From assembly GCF_000702265.1 (NCBI RefSeq), contig NZ_KL370880.1:679149-743148 (forward strand): DNA of 64,000 bases. The letters run 5' to 3'. How positions within the stretch are numbered: position 1 is the first letter of the stretch; each line of letters begins with the position of its first letter. The notes under the pieces are model-generated. The model saw only the letters and a list, made by a program, of their open reading frames with translations. It did not search any database and had not been told where the DNA came from. Shown one piece after another: positions 17,898 through 26,812 of this stretch. The DNA is from Butyrivibrio sp. NC2002 (GTDB lineage Bacteria > Bacillota > Clostridia > Lachnospirales > Lachnospiraceae). Made by a program: the position numbers and the translations under genes.

Positions 17898-18338
17898 ATG
17901 ACCTACGAAGAAATCGTTGCAAAAGTCAAAGAAGCAGCAAAGGATGTTGATGTTAGCGGAGTAAAGGAGCACGCTGCTTTCCAGTTCAATATCACAGGAG
18001 AGGGCGAAGGCGCTTTTTATGTTGAGATTGATGATGGTAAGATTAATGTTGAGCCTTATGAGTACTTCGACAGAGACATTCTTGTATATACATCTGCAGC
18101 TGATCTTGTGGAGATCCTTGAGGGCAAGACAGATTTTGTAAATGCATATCTTACAGGAAAGATAAGTGCTGAAGGTGATCTTAGAAAAGCTGACCTCTTA
18201 AAGGGACTTGGCGCAAAGGCAAAGGAACCCGCACAGAAGAAGGCTCCGGCTAAAAAGGCAGCTTCTGCAAAGAAGCCTGCAGCTAAAAAGACTACAGCCA
18301 AGAAAGCACCGGCAAAGAAACCGGCAGCAAAAAAATGA
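17898..18338 (+). CDS. SCP2 sterol-carrier-domain protein with Lys/Ala/Pro tail
   Basis: 146 residues. The first 105 or so form an SCP-2 lipid-binding fold (FQFNITGEGEGAFYVEIDDGK, then a helical AYLTGKISAEGDLRKADLLKG region), as in small Firmicute SCP2 proteins whose ligands are unknown. From about residue 107 the sequence becomes a Lys/Ala/Pro repeat (units such as AKKAPAKK and AKKPAAKK) to the end, strongly basic and resembling histone H1 or bacterial nucleoid-protein tails. GGGGAGGAC precedes the ATG. Function unknown: the tail could bind DNA, RNA or acidic surfaces. Followed by a clear terminator. Confidence 0.82.
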   Translation: MTYEEIVAKVKEAAKDVDVSGVKEHAAFQFNITGEGEGAFYVEIDDGKINVEPYEYFDRDILVYTSAADLVEILEGKTDFVNAYLTGKISAEGDLRKADLLKGLGAKAKEPAQKKAPAKKAASAKKPAAKKTTAKKAPAKKPAAKK

Positions 18339-18370
18339 TCAAGGACTTAAAAAAGAAGTAATTTGCGGGG

Positions 18371-18403
18371 CGGCTGCTACAATTTATTGTGGCAGCCCTT
18401 TTT
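18371..18403 (+). terminator. rho-independent terminator
   Basis: GGCTGCTAC / TGTGGCAGCC hairpin followed by CTTTTT, after the SCP2 gene and before the FAD oxidoreductase. Confidence 0.8.
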
Positions 18404-18431
18404 GCCCTGTTAAAAAGAAAGGTGGGATAAA

Positions 18432-19841
18432 ATGGCAGAAAGAAAGGTTGATGTACTTATTATCGGTGCAGGACCGGGAGGCATTTTTTGTGCATATGAA
18501 CTTGCAAGAAAAGAGCCTGATCTTAAGATAATGATAATTGAAAAGGGACGTTCAATTGAGAAGAGACAGTGTCCAAAACGTACAACCGGAAAGTGCATGG
18601 GATGCAAGCCCTGTTCTATAACAACAGGTTTTGCGGGAGCCGGTGCTTTTTCGGATGGTAAGCTGTCGCTTTCTCCGGATGTTGGAGGAACTCTTCCGGA
18701 CATCTTAGGCTATGACGAAGCTACCAAACTGATAAAAGAATCCGATGATATTTACCTTAAATTCGGCGCAGATACCAATGTATACGGCATTGACAAAGCA
18801 GAACAGATAAGGGAAATAAGGCGCAAGGCAATAAATGCAAACCTCAAGCTTGTCGAGTGTCCGATAAGACATCTTGGTACAGAGGAAGGCTACAAGATAT
18901 ACAGTAAGCTCCAGGAACATCTCAAGGAAAGCGGAGTCGAGCTGATGTTTAATACAATGGTTGAGAAGATCATTGTAGAGGACGGCACGGCTGTCGGAGC
19001 TATAATTGATAACGGAGATGTAATAAAAGCTGATGAGATAGTTTCTGCTGTGGGTCGTGAAGGTGCTGACTGGTTCAGAGCACAGTGCGAGGAGATCGGA
19101 ATTGAAACAAAACCGGGAACCGTTGATGTCGGAGTAAGAGTTGAAGTAAGAGATGAGATCATGCAGAGCCTTAATGAAAATCTCTATGAGGCCAAGCTTA
19201 TATATCATACTCCAACATTTGACGACAAGGTGCGTACTTTCTGCACAAATCCTTCAGGTGAAGTAGCTACCGAATACTATGAGGGCGGACTTGCTGTTGT
19301 TAACGGCCATGCATATAAGAGCAAGGAATACAAGACCAATAACACCAATTTTGCGCTGCTTGTATCCAAGAATTTCACCAAGCCCTTTAAAACGCCTATA
19401 GAATATGGTAAAAAAATAGCTGAGCTTGCAAATATGCTCTGCGATGGCAAAATCCTTGTTCAGACATACGGCGATTTTAAGAGGGGCAGAAGAACTACGG
19501 ATGAGAGACTTGCAAGAAACAATCTCATTCCTACACTTAAGGATGCTGTACCCGGTGACTTATCGCTTGTATTTCCTCACAGAATAATGGTTGATCTTGA
19601 TGAGATGATCCAGGCCCTTGATAAAGTAACTCCCGGAATTGCTTCTGAGGAGACACTTCTTTACGGTGTGGAAGTAAAATTCTATTCCAACAAGGTCATT
19701 GTAAATAAGGATTTTGAGACCAGTATAGCTCATCTTAGAGCAATTGGTGATGGAGCCGGAATAACAAGAGGACTTCAGCAGGCAAGTGCAAACGGCCTTA
19801 AGGTTGCACGCAGCATTTTGGAAAAGAGGAGTAACGCATAA
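18432..19841 (+). CDS. FAD-dependent dehydrogenase (COG2509-like)
   Basis: 469-residue cytosolic flavoprotein. The N-terminus has the dinucleotide-binding motif IIGAGPGGIFCAYEL with the trailing acidic residue in MIIEKG; a Cys-rich stretch CPKRTTGKCMGCKPC (about 39-53) precedes the FSDGKLS motif typical of this family; the C-terminal FAD motif is AIGDGAGITRGLQQA. The family is widespread in anaerobes and its substrate is undefined. GAAAGGTGG precedes the ATG. The next gene starts 6 bases after the stop. Confidence 0.85.
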   Translation: MAERKVDVLIIGAGPGGIFCAYELARKEPDLKIMIIEKGRSIEKRQCPKRTTGKCMGCKPCSITTGFAGAGAFSDGKLSLSPDVGGTLPDILGYDEATKLIKESDDIYLKFGADTNVYGIDKAEQIREIRRKAINANLKLVECPIRHLGTEEGYKIYSKLQEHLKESGVELMFNTMVEKIIVEDGTAVGAIIDNGDVIKADEIVSAVGREGADWFRAQCEEIGIETKPGTVDVGVRVEVRDEIMQSLNENLYEAKLIYHTPTFDDKVRTFCTNPSGEVATEYYEGGLAVVNGHAYKSKEYKTNNTNFALLVSKNFTKPFKTPIEYGKKIAELANMLCDGKILVQTYGDFKRGRRTTDERLARNNLIPTLKDAVPGDLSLVFPHRIMVDLDEMIQALDKVTPGIASEETLLYGVEVKFYSNKVIVNKDFETSIAHLRAIGDGAGITRGLQQASANGLKVARSILEKRSNA

Positions 19842-19847
19842 AACATA

Positions 19848-20915
19848 ATGGGGATTAAGATCTTTCGCTATTTCATAAAAAATACAGCGCTTATCATGAT
19901 GGCAGGTGTTTTTGCTTTTACATCCGCAGGCTGCGGAGAACTGGACAATACAAAGATAGTACTGACAACAGGTTTTACCGGAGATGAGCTATTCAGGATA
20001 GAGGATCTGTCATGTACCCTCCCAGAGTTCATGGTTTATTATGTGAATTCCAAAGATGCATATCAAAACAGCTTTGGAGAGGGTATATGGGATACAACAA
20101 CTGATGGCGAAAGCTTCGATGAAAAAGTAAAGAAGAACTGTCTTTCGACACTTGCCCAGGTAAAGGCAATGAATCTGCTCGCAAGGGAAAATGAAATAGA
20201 ACTTTCCGACCAGGAGATTTCCCAGGCAAAGAGTGCGGCAGAGGAGTATTATGGTTCTCTTACAAGTGAAGAGATAAGTGCAATGAAGAATGTCACAAAG
20301 GACCAGATAGAGAATCTGTACAAAGAATATGCACTTGCCGATAAGCTCTATGAATATATTATCAAGGACATTAATCCTGAAATAAGCGATGATGAAGCAA
20401 GAACCATTACGGTAGAACAGATAGTTTTTAAGACTTACACACTTGATTCGCAGGGTGAGAAAGTATCTGTCAGCGACTCGGAAAAATCAATCATTTTAAA
20501 TAATGCAAGGAGCATTCTTGATCAGATAAATGAAGGTGCTGATTTTGACGTACTTATGGAGCAGTATAATGAGGCTGATGAGGGCACTGTATCATTCGGC
20601 AAGGGTGAAGTTGATAAGATCATAGAAGACGCCGCATTTGACCTGGATTCGGGAGAAGTCAGCGGAATAATTGAGACAAATGATTCCTATGTGATCCTTA
20701 AGTGCATCAGTACCTTTAACAGAGAGGAGACTGAGGCCAACAAGGTAAGGATAGTAGAGGAGAGAAAAAGAGAAGTTTTTGGCGAGCAATATGATGCGTT
20801 CACGGCTTCACTCTCCAAAACACTTAATACGGATCTGTGGAACAACATAAAATCAGAAGAATCCGAAAATGTAACAACCACCTCATTTTTTGATGTATAT
20901 CACAATTACTTCTAG
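19848..20915 (+). CDS. prsA: PrsA-like peptidyl-prolyl isomerase lipoprotein
   Basis: 355-residue exported foldase. The signal sequence ends in lipobox SAGC (Cys about residue 29), so the mature protein is lipid-anchored outside the membrane. Residues about 50-180 form a SurA-like helical chaperone part; residues about 185-285 form a parvulin (PpiC) domain (TVEQIVFKTY, FGKGEVDKIIEDAAFDLDSGEVSGIIET, YVILK). It helps fold secreted enzymes such as the amylases of this strain. It is placed 6 bases behind the FAD dehydrogenase and uses the GAGGAG near 19827, a somewhat long spacing. Confidence 0.83.
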   Translation: MGIKIFRYFIKNTALIMMAGVFAFTSAGCGELDNTKIVLTTGFTGDELFRIEDLSCTLPEFMVYYVNSKDAYQNSFGEGIWDTTTDGESFDEKVKKNCLSTLAQVKAMNLLARENEIELSDQEISQAKSAAEEYYGSLTSEEISAMKNVTKDQIENLYKEYALADKLYEYIIKDINPEISDDEARTITVEQIVFKTYTLDSQGEKVSVSDSEKSIILNNARSILDQINEGADFDVLMEQYNEADEGTVSFGKGEVDKIIEDAAFDLDSGEVSGIIETNDSYVILKCISTFNREETEANKVRIVEERKREVFGEQYDAFTASLSKTLNTDLWNNIKSEESENVTTTSFFDVYHNYF

Positions 20916-20942
20916 AGCATGAACTGGCAAGAAATACATTTG

Positions 20943-20969
20943 TTAGCACTCATTTTTGATGAGTGCTAA
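20943..20969. promoter_or_regulatory. CIRCE operator (HrcA site), also terminator-shaped
   Basis: Exact consensus TTAGCACTC-N9-GAGTGCTAA. HrcA is known to bind CIRCE and repress heat-shock genes. It lies 28 bases after prsA and upstream of htpG, and is followed by a T6 run, so the hairpin could also terminate prsA transcripts. Confidence 0.95.
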
Positions 20970-20976
20970 TTTTTTA

Positions 20977-21005
20977 TTGACTTTTAGGTCCTGTGGTTTT
21001 AAACT
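20977..21005 (+). promoter_or_regulatory. htpG promoter
   Basis: TTGACT (20977-20982) and TAAACT (21000-21005), 17-base spacer, 7 bases after CIRCE. Confidence 0.55.
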
Positions 21006-21071
21006 CATATTTGTGGGTATTCTATTTAAAATAGAACAGAACAATATTCACTATATACGGAGGCAACACAA

Positions 21072-23201
21072 ATGGACAAAAAAGGTAATCTTTCAATCAA
21101 TTCCGAGAACATGTTCCCGATTATAAAGAAGTGGTTATATTCAGACCATGACATATTTTACCGTGAGGTAATTTCAAACGCATGTGATGCTATCACAAAG
21201 ATAAAGAAGATGGATATGATGGGAGAGTACACTCTTCCCGATGGTTATAAACCTCGCGTAGACATCATTCTTAACGATAAGGACAAGACTATCAAGATCG
21301 TAGATAACGGTATTGGTATGACTGCAGAAGAAGTTGAGGAATACATCAACCAGGTGGCATTTTCAGGAGCTACCGACTTCCTTAACAAATATAAAGATAA
21401 AGCAAACGCAGACCAGATCATAGGTCACTTTGGTCTTGGCTTTTATTCAACATTCATGGTATCTGACTATGTAGAGATTGATACACTTTCTTATAAATCC
21501 GATGCAGAGTCTGTTCACTGGACCTGCGATGGCGGTTCTGATTTCGAGATGAAGGACGGAGAGAAGAAGGAGATCGGTACAACGATCACTCTTCACCTGT
21601 CTGATGACTGCCTTGAATTCTGCAACGAGTATAAGGCAAGAGAAGTAGTTGAGAAGTACTGCTCATTCATGCCTTATGAAATCTATATTTCAAGAGAAAA
21701 CGAAGAAGGTACTGAGACGATCAAGGAATCTGAGAAGCGCGATGATGATGTTGTGATCGAAGTTATCGAGCCCAAGGAGAAAGAAAATGCAGCTGATTCC
21801 GACAAAGCTTCAGAGGAAAACAAGGAAGAAGAGAAGAAGCTCAAGATCCGCAGAAGACCTCAGCTTGTTAACGATACACATCCTCTTTGGGCTAAGACAC
21901 CCAAGGATTGTACTGATGACGAGTACAAAGAATTCTACAGAAAAGTATTCCGTGACTACAAGGAGCCACTGTTCTGGATCCACCTCAACATGGACTATCC
22001 TTTCAACTTAAAGGGAATCCTTTACTTCCCTAAGATCAATATGGAATTTGAATCTGCAGAAGGTACGATAAAGCTCTACAACAACCAGGTATTTATTGCT
22101 GATAACATTAAAGAAGTTATTCCTGAATACCTTATGCTCCTTAAGGGTGTTATTGATTGTCCTGACCTTCCGCTTAACGTTTCAAGAAGTGCTCTTCAGA
22201 ATGACGGATTTGTTAAGAAGATTTCTGATTATATTTCAAAGAAGGTTGCTGAAAAGCTTGCAGGACTTTGCAAGACAGATAAGGAGAACTACGACAAATA
22301 CTGGGAAGATATATCTCCTTTCATCAAGTACGGCTGCTTGAAAGACGATAAGTTCTGCGAGAAGATGAATGACTACATCCTCTTTAAGAATCTGGATGGA
22401 AAATATCTAACACTTCCCGAAGCACTTCAGATCAACAAGGAAGCTGAAGAAGCTGCAGCAAAGGATGAGGCAACTGACGAGAATGGCAATAAGGTAGAAG
22501 CTGATGTTGTCGATGCAGAAGGCAAGCCTGTAAATGCTGATGAGAATAAGGCTACTGAAGATAAAAAGGAAGAAGAAAAAGAAAAAGAGCCTCGCACTAT
22601 TTACTATGTAACAGATGAACAGCAGCAGAGCCAGTACATCAACATGTTCAAGGCTCAGAAGATGGATGCTTTCATTTTGAACCACAACATAGATGTTCCT
22701 TTTATCCAGCAACTTGAAGCTAAGAATCAGGATATCAGATTCCAGAGAATCGATGCTGATCTTACAGATACTTTTAAGTCAAAGACTTCTAAAAAGGCAG
22801 CAGCTGAGTTCGAGGAGATTGAGAAGGATCTCGGAGAAAAGATGAAGAAGGCTCTTCACAATGAGCAGCTTGTTGTGAAGGTAGAAAAGCTCAAGGACAA
22901 GAAGATTTCTTCAATGCTTACAGTTTCTGAGGAAACACGTCGTATGCAGGATATGATGAAGATGTATGCTGCTAACGGAATGATGATGGGCGATCTTGGA
23001 ATGGGTGGAGCTACACTTGTTCTTAATGCAAACCATCCTCTTGTTAAGTATGTAATGGAAAACAAAGAGGGCGAGAATGTAAATACTATCTGCGAGCAGC
23101 TCTATGATCTTGCGAGAATCCAGAATGCTCCTCTTGATGCTGAGTCTATGACTAAGTTCGTTCAGAGAAGCAATGATATCATGATGCTTCTTGCAAAGTA
23201 A
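21072..23201 (+). CDS. htpG: HSP90-family chaperone HtpG
   Basis: 709-residue ATP-dependent chaperone. The N-terminal GHKL ATPase is intact: EVISNACDAI, DNGIGMT, GHFGLGFYS. The middle domain (WIHLNMDYPFNLKGILYFPK, LPLNVSRS) and C-terminal dimerisation domain follow. It is roughly 80 residues longer than typical bacterial HtpG because of two charged insertions: about residues 228-262 (between the N and middle domains) and about 452-508 (Glu/Lys/Ala-rich). Control by the CIRCE element upstream is expected. GGAGGC precedes the ATG. Confidence 0.97.
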   Translation: MDKKGNLSINSENMFPIIKKWLYSDHDIFYREVISNACDAITKIKKMDMMGEYTLPDGYKPRVDIILNDKDKTIKIVDNGIGMTAEEVEEYINQVAFSGATDFLNKYKDKANADQIIGHFGLGFYSTFMVSDYVEIDTLSYKSDAESVHWTCDGGSDFEMKDGEKKEIGTTITLHLSDDCLEFCNEYKAREVVEKYCSFMPYEIYISRENEEGTETIKESEKRDDDVVIEVIEPKEKENAADSDKASEENKEEEKKLKIRRRPQLVNDTHPLWAKTPKDCTDDEYKEFYRKVFRDYKEPLFWIHLNMDYPFNLKGILYFPKINMEFESAEGTIKLYNNQVFIADNIKEVIPEYLMLLKGVIDCPDLPLNVSRSALQNDGFVKKISDYISKKVAEKLAGLCKTDKENYDKYWEDISPFIKYGCLKDDKFCEKMNDYILFKNLDGKYLTLPEALQINKEAEEAAAKDEATDENGNKVEADVVDAEGKPVNADENKATEDKKEEEKEKEPRTIYYVTDEQQQSQYINMFKAQKMDAFILNHNIDVPFIQQLEAKNQDIRFQRIDADLTDTFKSKTSKKAAAEFEEIEKDLGEKMKKALHNEQLVVKVEKLKDKKISSMLTVSEETRRMQDMMKMYAANGMMMGDLGMGGATLVLNANHPLVKYVMENKEGENVNTICEQLYDLARIQNAPLDAESMTKFVQRSNDIMMLLAK

Positions 23202-23218
23202 TAATTAGTAAATTTAAT

Positions 23219-23248
23219 CAGGCCGAAATCACTGTTGGTTTCGGCCTG
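23219..23248 (+). terminator. hairpin after htpG
   Basis: Perfect 10-bp arms CAGGCCGAAA / TTTCGGCCTG around a 10-base loop; downstream is A-rich, so termination strength is uncertain. Confidence 0.6.
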
Positions 23249-23382
23249 AAAATAATTAATGAAGACTTTTACAGATTGATTTCGTTATATTTTTTAGGTA
23301 TGATTTTTTCAGTTTATAGTTTTTTTGTTTTTCTGAAGAAAAACAGAAATCCAGAGTGTATTTTGAAAATGAGGAGGTAACG

Positions 23383-24081
23383 ATGCCGGCACTGGTAGAA
23401 GTACAGGACGTTTGTAAAATATATGATCCCGGCGAAAATGAAGTCAGAGCTCTTGATCACGTTAGCCTGACGATTGATGAAGGGGAATTCGTAGCAATAA
23501 TCGGTCAATCCGGATCCGGAAAATCCACCCTTATGAACATGCTGGGGTGTCTTGATACCCCTACAAGTGGCAAATATATGCTTCACGGGACAGATGTTTC
23601 TCATATGACGGATGACGAACAATCTGATGTCAGAAACCGTGAGATAGGATTTATCTTTCAGGGATTTAATTTAATACCATCACTTACTGCGATAGAAAAT
23701 GTGGAATTGCCTCTTATGTACAGAGGAGTATCCAAAAAGACTCGCATGGAATTGTCAAAGACTGCTCTTGAAAGAGTAGGACTTGCCAACAGAATGACTC
23801 ACAAACCCTCCGAATTGTCAGGAGGTCAGCAGCAGAGAGTGGCAATAGCAAGAGCGATAGCCCAGGCACCGCCTATTCTTCTTGCGGATGAGCCCACCGG
23901 CAATCTGGACAGCGGCTCCAGCAGGGAAATTATAGACATAATAAAGAAATTGCATGGAGAAGGCAGAACGGTCATCCTTATAACACATGACCCGGGGATT
24001 GCCAGCAGAGCAAAGAGAATTATTACTATCGGTGATGGAAAGATCTTAAGCGATGTAATTAATGATAAATATGAAGAATAA
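23383..24081 (+). CDS. ABC transporter ATPase, MacB/LolD type
   Basis: 232-residue ATP-binding subunit. Walker A GQSGSGKST, Q-loop, signature LSGGQQQRVAIARA, Walker B ILLADEPTGNLD and the switch His in ITHDP are all present. ATG 23383 follows GAGGAGGT; an in-frame GTG at 23356 lies before that site and is rejected. Forms one operon with the adaptor and two permeases downstream; together they resemble MacAB-type exporters for peptides, antibiotics or lipoproteins, substrate unknown. Confidence 0.93.
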   Translation: MPALVEVQDVCKIYDPGENEVRALDHVSLTIDEGEFVAIIGQSGSGKSTLMNMLGCLDTPTSGKYMLHGTDVSHMTDDEQSDVRNREIGFIFQGFNLIPSLTAIENVELPLMYRGVSKKTRMELSKTALERVGLANRMTHKPSELSGGQQQRVAIARAIAQAPPILLADEPTGNLDSGSSREIIDIIKKLHGEGRTVILITHDPGIASRAKRIITIGDGKILSDVINDKYEE

Positions 24082-24118
24082 ACTTTTTTGACAACATCTA
24101 TTTATGAAGGGAGAAGTT

Positions 24119-25591
24119 ATGAGTCCTTTTTTCAAGAAAAAAGAACAGGGTGAAAATGCAAGTAACGGGGCAAAAAAGAAGGGGATAAAGAAATATCTGA
24201 TAATAGGTGCAGCAGGTGTTATCGTAGCCCTGCTCATAGTTAGAAATATCACTTCCAAAAACGCACCGATACCGGTTACTACTGATACGGTAATGAAAGG
24301 TGATATCGAAGTTGTCGTTTCCATCAGCGGCAATATTGCTTCTGATGAGACAAAGACTTATTATGCAACAGTTTCTGCGCCTCTTGATACCTTTGAGTTT
24401 AAGAAGGGCGACAGGGTCGAAAAAGGCGATGTTTTATATGCCTATGATGCAGAGGACCTTGAAAATGAAAAAAAGAAGGCGGAGCTTAATCTTACACAGG
24501 CTAACGGCAACTACAGCGGAAGCATTGAAAAGAATAATAAGGCTACAGATGTCCTTGTGGGAAACAGCATTCACGATATCAATACAAGGCTTGACGAGAT
24601 AACAGCTGAAATAGATGACATTAATAACAAGATAACAGAGAAAACAACCAGGATGAACAGGACACTTACCGATCTGCAGAAGGTAAGCGGAGATGTTGAT
24701 GAGAACGGAATATCAGACAGCTATGATGTTACCGATAAAAATAATGCTCCCAATGAAAGAACTGCTGAAAACGGTAACCAGATGTCACTTGAGATTCAGA
24801 ATGCTATAGCAGAAGTTCAGTATGCGCTTCAGAATGATCCTGAGATCCAGGAGTGGAACAGACAGATAACAGCTCTTAATGAGGAAAAGGCTAAGCTTTC
24901 TGAACAGGCTTCTGTAGAACAGTCAAGACTTACTTCAGGTGAAAAGAGCGCCATGGAGGCTCAGAGAGAGATCAGTGAACTTGAGAGCAGTAGCAGCATA
25001 AAAGACATTGAAGAAGTTGAAGGCGGAGTAAAAGCTGACTTTGGCGGAGTAGTTACAGAAGTTGCCGCAGAAAAAGGTATGACAACCACTCCGGGCACCA
25101 AGCTTCTTACGATCGAAAGCACTGATGACGTACGAGTTGATATACAGATTTCCAAATCAGATATACCTAAGATCGCACTTGGACAGAAAGTTGACATAAC
25201 AGTTAACGGATCAACTTATGAAGGCGAAGTGGCTCAGATTTCAGGTGCAGCAACCAACAATTCAAGCGGAGTGCCTGTTGTCAATGCACAGATAAAGATC
25301 AAAAACCCTGACGATAAGATAATCCTTGGCGTGGAAGCAAGTAATAAAATCCACACAGATAAAGCCGAAGGAGTTCTTGTACTTCCTTTTGAATACATAG
25401 GAACAGATTCGGAAGGCGATTATGTTTATGTTATTGAAAACGGAGTTCTTGTAAGAAAAAATGTAACACTTGGACTTACTAACAGTACTGATGCTCAGAT
25501 TGAAGAGGGACTAAGTGAAGGTGACGAGATCGTAACCACTGATATCAGTACTCTTGAAGCGGGAACCAAAGTAGTTGCTGTAAAGGATTAA
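24119..25591 (+). CDS. membrane-fusion (HlyD/MacA-like) adaptor
   Basis: 490 residues with one N-terminal membrane segment (KKYLIIGAAGVIVALLIV) and the rest outside. A split lipoyl-like domain (GDIEVVVSISGNIASDETKTYYATVSAP / ADFGGVVTEVAAEKGMTTTPG) flanks a long coiled-coil hairpin (about 120-290), then beta-barrel and membrane-proximal domains. This is the MacA layout adapted to a single-membrane cell, where it docks on the permease. ATG 24119 has AAGGGAG upstream; the ATG at 24104 precedes it and is rejected. Confidence 0.88.
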   Translation: MSPFFKKKEQGENASNGAKKKGIKKYLIIGAAGVIVALLIVRNITSKNAPIPVTTDTVMKGDIEVVVSISGNIASDETKTYYATVSAPLDTFEFKKGDRVEKGDVLYAYDAEDLENEKKKAELNLTQANGNYSGSIEKNNKATDVLVGNSIHDINTRLDEITAEIDDINNKITEKTTRMNRTLTDLQKVSGDVDENGISDSYDVTDKNNAPNERTAENGNQMSLEIQNAIAEVQYALQNDPEIQEWNRQITALNEEKAKLSEQASVEQSRLTSGEKSAMEAQREISELESSSSIKDIEEVEGGVKADFGGVVTEVAAEKGMTTTPGTKLLTIESTDDVRVDIQISKSDIPKIALGQKVDITVNGSTYEGEVAQISGAATNNSSGVPVVNAQIKIKNPDDKIILGVEASNKIHTDKAEGVLVLPFEYIGTDSEGDYVYVIENGVLVRKNVTLGLTNSTDAQIEEGLSEGDEIVTTDISTLEAGTKVVAVKD

Positions 25592-25597
25592 ACGGAT

Positions 25598-26809
25598 ATG
25601 GATAAATTTCTGGAATATCTGGAAAGCGCCATAAAAAATGTCCGTGGAAATAAGATGCGCACCGGACTAACAATGCTTGGCATCATTATCGGAATTGCTT
25701 CGGTAATTGCTGTAATAACTCTGGGCAGAGGCATGGCATCCTATGTGTCCAATGAAATGAATTCGCTTGGCGGAAATGTGGCTGCAATTTATATAGACGA
25801 ATCAGCAACCGACGATCTGTTTACGCAGGAAGATATAGATGCAATGCTTGAACAGTTTCCAACTCTTTTAGGTGGAACATTCTATGTTACGGGTTCGGGA
25901 TATGTAGGCGGTACAAGAGGTACCTATGATGCTTATGTTTATGGTGCAGGGGAAGCATATCAGAATACTGTTGGAACAAAGATAAAAGAAGGAAAGTATT
26001 TTACCAAGGAGCAGGTGGAGCAAAATGCCAGAGTATGTGTCATGATGGAAAATGATGCTACTCATCTCTTTGGAACCAAGGATGCGATCGGCAGAACGGT
26101 TGAACTGACAATAGGTGGATCTTCTGTTGAACTTGAAGTAATAGGTATCAAGGAAAACTGGAGCGATGCCATCATGCAGATGATGGAGATCGAGGGCTAT
26201 ACTGCAATGCTGGAGATGCCGATCACGACGTACAGCCAGGTGTTTGGCGCAGATATATCAAAATTTTACAATATGGAAATATACTGGCCACAGAATGAAC
26301 CGGATTCCATAGTGAAAAATATTGCATCATTTTTTGAAAACAAAAAGGGACTTAGAGGCCAGAATGCTATTTATTATACAAGCATGTCCGATGTATCCGG
26401 TGAGGTGGACTCGATAATGGGCGCCATAACAATGTTTGTATCTTTGGTGGCTGCGATATCGCTTCTTGTTGGCGGAATCGGTGTAATGAATATCATGCTG
26501 GTATCTGTTACTGAGAGAACAAGGGAGATCGGAATACGCAAATCCATCGGCGCAAGAACAGGTTCGATCATGGCTCAGTTCCTTGCAGAGTCTGCAATCA
26601 TTTCTCTTATGGGAGGGGTGATCGGAGTGGTTTTAGGTCTTGTTATAGCTCAGATCATCTGCAAGGTACTTGAATTTTCTATTGCAGTTGACCCGGTGGT
26701 GGTAATTGGAGCTGCTGCGTTCTCAATTTTTATAGGATTGTTTTTTGGTATTTATCCTGCAAGGAAGGCTGCAAAGCTTAAGCCTATAGATGCTCTTTCG
26801 AGGAACTGA
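25598..26809 (+). CDS. MacB/FtsX-type ABC permease 1
   Basis: 403 residues. TM1 near residue 20-40 (MLGIIIGIASVIAVITLG), large extracytoplasmic MacB-PCD domain, then three C-terminal helices with the family signature GGIGVMNIMLVSVTERTREIGIRKSIGA. It begins 6 bases after the adaptor. The second permease downstream is a paralogue (same start MLGIIIGIASVI and same signature), so the transporter may be a heterodimer. Confidence 0.92.
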   Translation: MDKFLEYLESAIKNVRGNKMRTGLTMLGIIIGIASVIAVITLGRGMASYVSNEMNSLGGNVAAIYIDESATDDLFTQEDIDAMLEQFPTLLGGTFYVTGSGYVGGTRGTYDAYVYGAGEAYQNTVGTKIKEGKYFTKEQVEQNARVCVMMENDATHLFGTKDAIGRTVELTIGGSSVELEVIGIKENWSDAIMQMMEIEGYTAMLEMPITTYSQVFGADISKFYNMEIYWPQNEPDSIVKNIASFFENKKGLRGQNAIYYTSMSDVSGEVDSIMGAITMFVSLVAAISLLVGGIGVMNIMLVSVTERTREIGIRKSIGARTGSIMAQFLAESAIISLMGGVIGVVLGLVIAQIICKVLEFSIAVDPVVVIGAAAFSIFIGLFFGIYPARKAAKLKPIDALSRN

Positions 26810-26812
26810 TAA

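Noticed and set aside
18056..18301. minus-strand Ala/Phe-rich frame
   Set aside because: Antisense of the Lys/Ala/Pro tail of the SCP2 protein.
22407..22712. minus-strand frame rich in Phe/Leu
   Set aside because: Mirror of the acidic Lys/Glu insertion in htpG, not a gene.
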